In this document: positions 1 through 5,147 of the stretch, in pieces | How positions within the stretch are numbered: position 1 is the first letter of the stretch | Layout: the number at the start of each line of letters is the position of its first letter | Assembly (NCBI GenBank): GCA_003451675.1 | Contig: DMCY01000078.1 | Location: 1-11,859 of the forward strand | Direction: 5' to 3' | DNA length: 11,859 nucleotides | Source of the DNA: Candidatus Atribacteria bacterium | Lineage (GTDB): Bacteria > Atribacterota > JS1 > SB-45 > 34-128 | Translations under genes and position numbers: made by a program | The notes under the pieces: model-generated | What the model saw: only the letters and a program-made list of their open reading frames with translations | Told to the model about the DNA's origin: nothing | The model's database searches: none

Positions 1-339
1 GATCTCTATATATCTCGCAATCACCAGGGGATTACTAATCATTTTAAACTAAAAGATAAAGGGATAGAAAGGGCCGGAGCGATAGAATCAAACATCAATA
101 AAGTCATCGCCTCCCGCTTTAAGAAGAAAGGGATGAGCTGGAGTAAAACAGGAGCCCTGGCTCTCCTAAAGATAAAAGAGACCATCTTAAATGGAGAATG
201 GGATAAGTGGTGGGAGAACGAAAGAGAACGAAATATTAAATCAGTTAAAAAATATTTAAGAAAGTTGATACCGATGTATTATCATAACCTAAATAAAATA
301 AGGACAATTATGCTTATTTACACAAACAATAAGCTATAA
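1..339 (+). CDS. ISLre2-type (UPF0236) transposase, C-terminal part
   Basis: The frame is open from base 1 to a TAA at 337-339 and gives the last 112 residues; the N-terminal part lies outside the window. The stretch GAIESNINKVIASRFKKKGM followed by SWSKTGAL matches the conserved C-terminal block of the ISLre2/UPF0236 transposases (GA-E-N-K-I--R-KK-GMSWS--GA). The tail is basic and aromatic (WDKWWENERERN). An internal ATG at 133 is not the real start because the conserved block begins well upstream of it. Whether the element is intact cannot be seen. Its right end probably lies in the 340-400 region, but I could not identify a terminal inverted repeat without the left end. Confidence 0.82.
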   Translation, partial: DLYISRNHQGITNHFKLKDKGIERAGAIESNINKVIASRFKKKGMSWSKTGALALLKIKETILNGEWDKWWENERERNIKSVKKYLRKLIPMYYHNLNKIRTIMLIYTNNKL

Positions 340-412
340 CAAAACCAGGGAATATTTTTTCACCAAAGAAAACTACCCCCAAAAGGTTGACACAGACCTA
401 ATTAATAAAAAA

Positions 413-441
413 TTGTGTTATTAATGCTTTTGTATTATAAT
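413..441 (+). promoter_or_regulatory. Probable sigma-70 promoter for gltX
   Basis: TTGTGT (413-418) and a perfect TATAAT (436-441) are separated by 17 bases, and a TG lies at 431-432 upstream of the -10. It is the best promoter match in the 241-base gap ahead of gltX. A 7-bp inverted repeat, ATTAATA (401-407) and TATTAAT (419-425), straddles the -35 box. That could be an operator, but in AT-rich DNA it may be chance. Confidence 0.55.
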
Positions 442-482
442 AATTTTGTTTCTTATTAAAAATAGCGTATAGTATATGGAAA

Positions 483-546
483 GTAAGGGCTCGATTCATC
501 GAACCCGCATAAAAATTGATTGGGTCGGATAAATCCGACCCCCTAC
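483..546. repeat. Short (64 bp) copy of the GTAGGGG…CCCCTAC palindromic repeat
   Basis: This element forms two small hairpins: GGGCTCGA/TCGAACCC (487-506, one C·A mismatch) and GGGTCGGAT/ATCCGACCC (522-541). It ends in CCCCTAC. It is the same family as the 89-bp copies at 4597-4685 and 7508-7596 but lacks their inner CTGCCTG…CAGGCAG hairpin. It lies between the gltX promoter and start codon, so it would be transcribed as leader RNA. Confidence 0.75.
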
Positions 547-580
547 TATTTACTAACGAATAATTAATAGTGGAGGAAAA

Positions 581-2071
581 ATGGAAGATAATAAAATTCG
601 AGTTAGATTTGCTCCCAGCCCGACTGGTTATTTGCATATTGGAGGAGCCCGAACGGCTTTATTTAACTGGCTCTATGCCAGACATTATAATGGGACTTTT
701 GTTTTGCGTATTGAAGATACCGATCAAGTAAGGTCTACCGAGGAAGCAGTAAATGTAATATTGGAGGGTATGAAATGGTTGGGTTTAGATTGGGATGAAG
801 GCCCCGGAAAAGGCGGGGAATATGGTCCTTATTTTCAAATGCAACGATTGCATATTTATCAGAAATATGCTGAACAATTATTGAAAGACCAAAAAGCCTA
901 TTATTGTTATTGTACCAGAGAAGAGTTGACTAAAAGTAGAGAAAAACAGGCAAGAGAAAATAAGTCTCTTAAGTATGATAGACATTGTTTGAATCTTAGT
1001 GAAGAGGATAAGAAGAGATATGAAGCAGAAGGTAGAAAGCCGGTAATAAGACTTAAAATTCCTGCAAAAAAAATTGTATTCGATGATTTGTTAAGGGGTG
1101 AGGTGACTTTTGATGGTGAGTTGTTAAGTGATTTTGTAATTATGAAATCAGATGGGATTCCCACCTATAATTATGCCGTAGTCATCGATGATGCCTTAAT
1201 GGATATTACCCACATAATGAGAGGAGATGACCATATTTCTAATACTCCCAAACAGATAGTAATATATGAATCCCTGGGATTTGATGTGCCAAAATTTGCT
1301 CATATCCCTATGATTATGGGGCAAGATCACACCAGGTTGAGTAAGCGTCACGGAGCTACTTCAGTTATGGAATATAAAAAGATGGGCTATATCCCGGAGG
1401 CGGTAGTAAACTATATTGCGCATTTAGGTTGGTCACCTGGTGATGAAAGAGAGATATTCACCAAAGAAGAATTAATTAAAGAGTTCAGTTTGGATAAAAT
1501 TTCCAAACATGCTGCTGTTTTTAGTATGGAAAAACTAAATTGGTTTAATAGTGAATATTTAAAGAATATGTCTATCGATTTATTAACCAAAATGCTTCTT
1601 CCCTTTCTTAAAGAGGTTAATTATATTGAAAATGAAGAAAGTTTTTCTCCGGCAAAAAATGAGTATATAAAAGAAGTGGTAAAATTGATGCAGGGAAGGA
1701 TTAAGAATTTTTCTCAGTTTATTGACTATGCGGATTATTTTTTTGTGGATAAAATAGCTATTGAACCCCAGGCCTTTGATAGCGTATTAAATAAAGAAGG
1801 TGTACCAGGTATTTTGCAGGCTTTAAAGGAAAAGCTTTCTGCACTTAAATATTGGGATGAAGAAGGTATTGAAAATGCAGTAAGAGAAGTTGCCTCATCT
1901 TTACAAATAAAGGGCGGCAAAATAATTCATCCTACTCGGGTTGCGCTTAGCGGTAAAAAAGTAGGCCCTGGTTTGTTTGAATTAATGGTAGTATTGGGTC
2001 AGGACAAGACTGTTAAACGTTTAAAAGAAGCTATAGAAAAAATAGAAGAAGTGAAAAAAATAAGTAATTAG
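581..2071 (+). CDS. gltX: Glutamate--tRNA ligase (GluRS), probably non-discriminating
   Basis: Class I aminoacyl-tRNA synthetase of 496 residues that attaches glutamate to tRNA-Glu in the cytoplasm, and probably to tRNA-Gln as well. The HIGH signature is in PSPTGYLHIGG (residues 13-22) and the KMSKS-type loop is RLSKRHG (252-258). A zinc-knuckle pattern is visible as C109-x-C111, Y132 and C136. The catalytic Rossmann and stem-contact part covers about residues 1-320, and the rest is the helical anticodon-binding domain. The ATG follows GGAGG (572-576). Length is slightly above the usual 465-490. tRNA-Gln starts 61 bases downstream with no terminator between, so the two may share a transcript. 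The tRNA features suggest Gln-tRNA is made by the indirect route. The anticodon-binding residues that would prove non-discrimination cannot be assigned without an alignment. Confidence 0.97.
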   Translation: MEDNKIRVRFAPSPTGYLHIGGARTALFNWLYARHYNGTFVLRIEDTDQVRSTEEAVNVILEGMKWLGLDWDEGPGKGGEYGPYFQMQRLHIYQKYAEQLLKDQKAYYCYCTREELTKSREKQARENKSLKYDRHCLNLSEEDKKRYEAEGRKPVIRLKIPAKKIVFDDLLRGEVTFDGELLSDFVIMKSDGIPTYNYAVVIDDALMDITHIMRGDDHISNTPKQIVIYESLGFDVPKFAHIPMIMGQDHTRLSKRHGATSVMEYKKMGYIPEAVVNYIAHLGWSPGDEREIFTKEELIKEFSLDKISKHAAVFSMEKLNWFNSEYLKNMSIDLLTKMLLPFLKEVNYIENEESFSPAKNEYIKEVVKLMQGRIKNFSQFIDYADYFFVDKIAIEPQAFDSVLNKEGVPGILQALKEKLSALKYWDEEGIENAVREVASSLQIKGGKIIHPTRVALSGKKVGPGLFELMVVLGQDKTVKRLKEAIEKIEEVKKISN

Positions 2072-2132
2072 ACTTTTCAAATAACACGATTTAGTATAAA
2101 ATAAAATAAAAAAGAAAAGATTATTGTAGAAT

Positions 2133-2206
2133 TGAGGGATCGTCTAGTGGTAGGACACCAGACTCTGGATCTGGGAGCGGTGGTTCGAGCCCACCTCCCT
2201 CAGCCA
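2133..2206 (+). tRNA. tRNA-Gln (anticodon CTG)
   Basis: A complete cloverleaf can be drawn: acceptor TGAGGGA/TCCCTCA, D stem GTCT/GGAC, anticodon stem CCAGA/TCTGG around loop CTCTGGA (anticodon 2165-2167), T stem GGTGG/CCACC around TTCGAGC, discriminator G and encoded CCA. The first pair is U1-A72 and the D loop has only seven bases, with no base 20a. Both are established determinants for recognition of Glu-tRNA-Gln by the amidotransferase GatCAB. It follows gltX closely and is probably read from the gltX promoter or a weak local one. Confidence 0.96.
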
Positions 2207-2219
2207 TTTCATTATATAA

Positions 2220-2518
2220 TTAGTCGTTAGTGAATAGTGAATAGTAATAAAGCGAAAAATGAAAAGCGCAAAACGCAAAGCCATAGCTCAAAATTTTAAA
2301 TTTAAATATATTGTTTTATCTATTGAGCTTCATCCTTCTTATCTTGTATACTATATAACAAAAATGAAAAGATAAAGAGGTAAAAACAAAACTTAAAATT
2401 TAGTATTGAGAGAAAAGTTTTGAGTTTTGAATTATGGTTTTTTGCTTTTAGTTTTAAATTTTTAGCTATATATCAGATAACTGAAAACTGTATTTAAAAC
2501 TAACGACTAACGACTAAC
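2220..2518. repeat. AT-rich spacer bounded by inverted TTAGTCGTTAGT and a 7-bp tandem repeat
   Basis: The 324-base gap between the two tRNA genes contains no credible gene. It opens with TTAGTCGTTAGT (2220-2231) and closes with the exact reverse complement at 2499-2510. The right end continues as nearly three tandem copies of ACTAACG (2499-2518). The interior is low-complexity, with words such as GTTTTGAGTTTTGAATTA. A similar arrangement occurs at 8577-8673. This looks like a decayed or non-autonomous repeat element. Confidence 0.5.
2323..2352 (+). promoter_or_regulatory. Weak candidate promoter ahead of tRNA-Glu
   Basis: TTGAGC (2323-2328) and TATACT (2347-2352) are 18 bases apart. It could transcribe tRNA-Glu about 180 bases downstream. 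The sequence is very AT-rich, so a chance match is quite possible. Confidence 0.25.
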
Positions 2519-2530
2519 TTATTAATTATG

Positions 2531-2605
2531 GGCGCAATCGAATAGTGGTTAATTCAGCTGGCTCTCAATCAGCAAACGGGGGTTCAATTCCCCCTTGCGC
2601 CACCA
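2531..2605 (+). tRNA. tRNA-Glu (anticodon CTC)
   Basis: Cloverleaf: acceptor GGCGCAA/TTGCGCC, D stem GAAT/ATTC, anticodon stem GCTGG/TCAGC (closing with one G·U) around loop CTCTCAA (anticodon 2564-2566), T stem GGGGG/CCCCC around TTCAATT, discriminator A and encoded CCA. It has a G1-C72 pair and an extra U at D-loop position 20a, features that prevent GatCAB from amidating Glu-tRNA-Glu. It decodes GAG; a UUC isoacceptor for GAA must be elsewhere in the genome. Confidence 0.96.
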
Positions 2606-2638
2606 ATTTTTTATAAAATAAAATATAAATTTAATCTG

Positions 2639-2661
2639 AGCAGGAACTACCTGCTTTTTTT
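2639..2661 (+). terminator. Intrinsic terminator after tRNA-Glu
   Basis: AGCAGG and CCTGCT pair around a five-base loop (AACTA) and run straight into seven or more T. It lies 34 bases after the tRNA and closes the gltX–tRNA region before greA. Confidence 0.8.
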
Positions 2662-2715
2662 ATAATACAGAATATTATCTGACCGGTAAAATTGATAAGA
2701 TAAAAGAGGAATAAA

Positions 2716-3186
2716 ATGAACAAAAATAATATTTTTTTAAGCAAGGAAGGCTTGAAGAATTTAAAAGAAGAGATAAAGTATTTAGAGGGAGAAAAAAGAA
2801 AAGAAATACAAGAAGATATTAATCGAGCTTTAGAGTATGGAGATATAACTGAAAATGCAGAATATAATATTGCTCAGGAAGCTCAACGTATGAACGAAAT
2901 AAATATTGTTAGATTAAAGCAAAAGTTAAGTCGGGCAAAAGTAGTAGACGAAGATTACTGTTCAGAAGGAATTGGCATTGGCACAACTTTAAAGCTAAAA
3001 AATTTAGGTTCCGGAGAAGAAATCGAATATATCTTTGTTCCGGATGATCAAATAGATTTTGCTCAGAATAAAATATCCCTAAATTCTCCTTTAGGACAGG
3101 CCTTCTTAGGTCACCAGGAAGGAGAAGAGATAGAGATTGAAGTTCCTATCGGAATATTAAGATATAAAATATTAAAAATATTATAA
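2716..3186 (+). CDS. greA: Transcription elongation factor GreA
   Basis: Cleavage factor of 156 residues, the usual GreA length. It enters the secondary channel of RNA polymerase and stimulates cleavage of backtracked RNA. The N-terminal coiled coil covers about residues 8-75, with the acidic tip in EYGDITENAEYN (D43 and E46, matching D41/E44 of E. coli GreA). The C-terminal FKBP-like domain includes LGQAFLGHQEGEEIEI. The ATG follows AGAGGA (2705-2710). A clear promoter was not found: the TATAAT at 2661-2666 has no good -35 at the right distance. The stop codon overlaps the sua5 start by one base (TAATG), so the two are cotranscribed and probably translationally coupled. Confidence 0.95.
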   Translation: MNKNNIFLSKEGLKNLKEEIKYLEGEKRKEIQEDINRALEYGDITENAEYNIAQEAQRMNEINIVRLKQKLSRAKVVDEDYCSEGIGIGTTLKLKNLGSGEEIEYIFVPDDQIDFAQNKISLNSPLGQAFLGHQEGEEIEIEVPIGILRYKILKIL

Positions 3187-4211
3187 TGAAAACCAAAATA
3201 TTAGAAATAAATCCCAAAAGAATAGATTTAGCTAAGATTAAAATAGCTGTAGAAGAAATAAAAAAAGGTAACTTGGTGGCTTTCCCAACCGAAACAGTCT
3301 ATGGATTGGGGGCAGATGCCCTCAACGAGAAAGCAGTTGCGAAAATATTTCAAGCCAAAGGAAGACCATTTAATGACCCGCTAATTGCTCATATTGCCGA
3401 TATAAAAGAATTGTATAGATTGTCCAAGCAAGTTCCCCCGGTAGCTTTAAAATTAGTCAAAGCATTTTGGCCGGGCCCCCTTACTTTAGTCCTTAAAAAA
3501 TCTGAATTAGTTTCAGGTATTGTTACTGCCAGTTTAGATACGGTTGCAATAAGAATGCCGGAGGATAATATTGCCTTAAGCTTAATTAGAGAGGCTAAAA
3601 CTCCCATAGTAGCTCCCAGTGCCAATCTTTTTGGAAGGACAAGTCCCACTACTGCTCAACACGTAGCCGATGATTTAGGCGGTAAAATAGAGATGATTAT
3701 TGATGGGGGTAAGACAAAAGTAGGAGTAGAATCTACTGTTCTCGATATAACTACTAGACCCGTCCAGGTACTGAGGGCAGGGGGAATATCAGTGGAAAAA
3801 TTAAAAGAAGTAATTGGTCAGGTAAAAATAAGTAAGGAGTTAGAAGAAGGATTTCGTTCTCCCGGAATGTTAAACAGTCATTATTCTCCCCGAGCCAGAT
3901 TAATTTTAGTGGAAGAGAGAGAAGAAGCTCAAACAAGAGAAGTTTTTAGATTGGCTTTAGAATATAAAGCACAAGGATTTAAAGTGGGGATAATGGCTAA
4001 AGAAGAAAATCAGAGCAAGTATAATGGATTTCAGGTTAAAGTAATTGGCAAAGGTAGCGAATTAAAAACCTGTGCTGCAAATCTTTTTGCCGTTCTAAGG
4101 AGTTTTGATAAAGAAGGATTTGAAATTATTATTGCCGAAGGTTTAGAAGAACATGATTTGGGCTTGGCAATAATGGAGCGATTAAGAAAAGCTGCCGCTC
4201 CTAAAGAATGA
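3186..4211 (+). CDS. Threonylcarbamoyl-AMP synthase (Sua5 type)
   Basis: Makes L-threonylcarbamoyl-adenylate from threonine, bicarbonate and ATP, the first step of t6A37 modification of tRNAs that read ANN codons. The 341 residues fit the long Sua5 form rather than the short TsaC/YrdC form. The YrdC domain (about 12-205) carries PTETVYGLGADAL (34-46), KGRPFNDPLIAHI (58-70) and the SANLFGRTSP segment (145-154). The linker SPGMLNSHYSP (225-235) precedes the C-terminal Sua5 domain. The ATG overlaps the greA TAA by one base and has no strong Shine-Dalgarno of its own, so re-initiation is likely. A long palindrome begins 11 bases after the stop. Confidence 0.93.
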   Translation: MKTKILEINPKRIDLAKIKIAVEEIKKGNLVAFPTETVYGLGADALNEKAVAKIFQAKGRPFNDPLIAHIADIKELYRLSKQVPPVALKLVKAFWPGPLTLVLKKSELVSGIVTASLDTVAIRMPEDNIALSLIREAKTPIVAPSANLFGRTSPTTAQHVADDLGGKIEMIIDGGKTKVGVESTVLDITTRPVQVLRAGGISVEKLKEVIGQVKISKELEEGFRSPGMLNSHYSPRARLILVEEREEAQTREVFRLALEYKAQGFKVGIMAKEENQSKYNGFQVKVIGKGSELKTCAANLFAVLRSFDKEGFEIIIAEGLEEHDLGLAIMERLRKAAAPKE

Positions 4212-4221
4212 ATTGAAGAAT

Positions 4222-4294
4222 TGGGGTCAGGCTTCACAACTTCACATTTTCTGTTTTCGATTTACATTTTGTGAAGTTGTGAAGCCTGACCCCA
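4222..4294. repeat. Perfect 25-bp palindrome of the TGGGGTCAGGC type
   Basis: 4222-4246 is exactly complementary to 4270-4294, with a 23-base AT-rich loop. The outer part of the left arm (GAATTGGGGTCA, 4219-4230) can instead pair with TGACCCCCAATTC (4295-4307), with one bulged base. There is no U-tract, so this is not a standard intrinsic terminator, though it could stop or protect the greA–sua5 transcript. TGGGGTCAGGC palindromes resemble REP-like repeats mobilised by REP-associated (RAYT) transposases, but none is encoded here. Confidence 0.8.
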
Positions 4295-4315
4295 TGACCC
4301 CCAATTCCCACATAT

Positions 4316-4344
4316 TTGACAGAAGTAGAAGGGTGTGCTAATAT
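4316..4344 (+). promoter_or_regulatory. Promoter of the aro leader and operon
   Basis: Consensus TTGACA (4316-4321), a 17-base spacer and TAATAT (4339-4344), extended by TGC at 4336-4338. Start of transcription would be near 4351, leaving only about 20 bases before the leader GTG. It is the strongest promoter in the window and sits directly ahead of the leader peptide and attenuator. Confidence 0.82.
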
Positions 4345-4371
4345 TTTAAAAAATGTTAAGGAGTAGACAAG

Positions 4372-4464
4372 GTGGCTATAAATAGAGAATGTACTAAATC
4401 AATGAATTCCTTTAATTTTTATTACTACTATTATACTGCCGATGTTTGTGCCTTAACATCTTAG
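4372..4464 (+). CDS. Tyr/Phe-rich leader peptide of the aro attenuator
   Basis: A 30-codon reading frame starting at GTG, eight bases after AAGGAG (4358-4363), and ending at TAG (4462-4464). Its centre reads FNFYYYYY, with two Phe codons and then five Tyr codons in a row (4420-4434). There is no Trp codon. Its only plausible job is to report charging of tRNA-Tyr, and less so tRNA-Phe, by ribosome stalling. The last eight codons form RNA strand 1 of the switch. An internal ATG at 4402 would give 20 residues with the same Tyr run, but it lacks a Shine-Dalgarno. The product itself is probably short-lived and functionless. Confidence 0.85.
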   Translation: MAINRECTKSMNSFNFYYYYYTADVCALTS

Positions 4465-4580
4465 AAGTTTAAAATAAGATATCATAGGCATAGACATCGG
4501 TTTTGTGCCTATGATATCTTTATATATTTTTACATATAAAGGTCATAGGTTTTTTAAATTCCTATGACCTTTTTTATTTT
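4438..4580 (+). promoter_or_regulatory. Ribosome-mediated attenuator: five RNA strands, four exclusive helices
   Basis: Helix 1:2 has 16 contiguous pairs (4438-4453 with 4486-4501, three G·U) plus ATCTT/AAGAT (4458-4462 with 4476-4480). Helix 2:3 is 15 perfect pairs (4476-4490 with 4506-4520). Helix 3:4 is 17 pairs with a two-base bulge (4507-4514 with 4543-4550, and 4517-4525 with 4534-4542). Helix 4:5 is the terminator. Predicted logic: a ribosome stalled in the Tyr run leaves strand 1 free, 1:2 forms, strand 3 captures strand 4, and transcription continues into aroH. A ribosome that reaches the stop codon covers strand 1, so 2:3 forms, strand 4 is released and the terminator folds. The pairings are read from the sequence; the mechanism is inferred from known amino acid operon attenuators. 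Confidence 0.85.
4538..4580 (+). terminator. Intrinsic terminator of the aro attenuator (helix 4:5)
   Basis: AAAGGTCATAGG (4538-4549) pairs perfectly with CCTATGACCTTT (4561-4572) around an 11-base loop and runs into a T-rich tail through 4580. The left arm is also strand 4 of the competing antiterminator. It lies 176 bases before the aroH start and follows no gene other than the leader peptide, as expected for a regulated terminator. Confidence 0.85.
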
Positions 4581-4596
4581 GTTAAAAAATTTAGAG

Positions 4597-4685
4597 GTAG
4601 GGGCTCGATTCCTGCCTGCGTGCAGAAACGCACAGGCAGGCATCGAGCCCGCAAAAATCACGGGTCGAATAAATTCGACCCCTAC
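4597..4685. repeat. 89-bp GTAGGGG…CCCCTAC palindromic repeat, copy 2
   Basis: Terminal GTAGGGG/CCCCTAC enclose two hairpins: a long one with outer stem GGGCTCGAT/ATCGAGCCC and inner CTGCCTG…CAGGCAG, and a short one GGGTCGAAT/ATTCGACCC. It is the same length as the copy at 7508-7596, with paired (compensatory) changes between them. It lies in the aro transcript between the attenuator terminator and aroH. Confidence 0.85.
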
Positions 4686-4755
4686 AATAAATAAATGTCA
4701 TTGCGAGTCCTGATTTAAGAGAACCGTCCCCTGGCATGAAAAAGGAGGTAAACAT

Positions 4756-5130
4756 ATGTTAGTAAGAGGAATAAGAGGGGCAATAACTGCAGATAGCAAT
4801 ACCAAAGAAGAAATTATCGAAAAGACTAAAGAATTATTGATCACTTTAAAAAAAGAAAATGATTTCAAAATTGAAGACATAGTAAGTATTTTTTTTAGTG
4901 TCACTTCTGATCTAAATACTGCCTTTCCGGCTCAAGCTGCACGAGAATTAGGCTGGAATAGAGTCCCTCTTTTTGATATGCAAGAAATCGAAGTACCAGG
5001 TAGCATGTCCAGATGTATTCGAATATTAATCCAGATAAATTGCCAAAAAAGTCAAACAGAAATAAAACATTGCTATTTAAGAGGAACAAAAATATTAAGA
5101 AAAGATTTAATTAAAGAAGTTCCAGATTAA
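4756..5130 (+). CDS. aroH: Chorismate mutase, AroH type
   Basis: Converts chorismate to prephenate, the branch toward Phe and Tyr. At 124 residues it matches the short monofunctional trimeric AroH of Bacillus subtilis, not the helical AroQ fold. Conserved active-site positions are visible: R7 (RGIRGA), F57 and R63 (FPAQAARE), E77 (MQE), R89, Y107 and R115, each at or one off the B. subtilis number because of a one-residue gap. The position equivalent to B. subtilis Cys75 is Asp74. The ATG follows a strong AAAGGAGGT. It is the first structural gene after the attenuator, and aroF starts 17 bases after its stop. Confidence 0.95.
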   Translation: MLVRGIRGAITADSNTKEEIIEKTKELLITLKKENDFKIEDIVSIFFSVTSDLNTAFPAQAARELGWNRVPLFDMQEIEVPGSMSRCIRILIQINCQKSQTEIKHCYLRGTKILRKDLIKEVPD

Positions 5131-5147
5131 AAGGAGAGTGAATTCAA

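Noticed and set aside
387..392. Perfect TTGACA downstream of the ISLre2 transposase as a -35 box
   Set aside because: No -10-like hexamer lies 16-18 bases downstream. The TTGTGT/TATAAT pair slightly further on is a better gltX promoter; this hexamer may belong to the end of the insertion sequence.
398..637. Reverse-strand reading frame of 79 codons across the gltX start
   Set aside because: It covers the promoter, the palindromic repeat and the conserved gltX N terminus; no recognisable protein features and no ribosome site.
1735..1920. Reverse-strand frames inside gltX, sua5, aroF, aroA, aroE and aroB
   Set aside because: They are shadows of well-conserved + strand genes, with low-complexity translations and no ribosome sites.
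2207..2530. A small gene or ncRNA between the two tRNAs
   Set aside because: All frames are short and low-complexity; only a weak promoter-like match and repeat ends are visible.
2661..2678. TATAAT with a nearby ATAATA/TATTAT inverted repeat as a regulated greA promoter
   Set aside because: No acceptable -35 at the right distance, and the TATAAT overlaps the terminator T-run; base composition explains both.
4402..4464. Leader peptide starting at the internal ATG
   Set aside because: No Shine-Dalgarno precedes this ATG, while the in-frame GTG at 4372 has AAGGAG at ideal spacing. The ATG remains a possible secondary start.
4345..4580. T-box riboswitch sensing tRNA-Tyr
   Set aside because: I see no T-box consensus bulge (UGGN) or specifier-loop stem, and a translated leader with a Tyr run explains the structure better.
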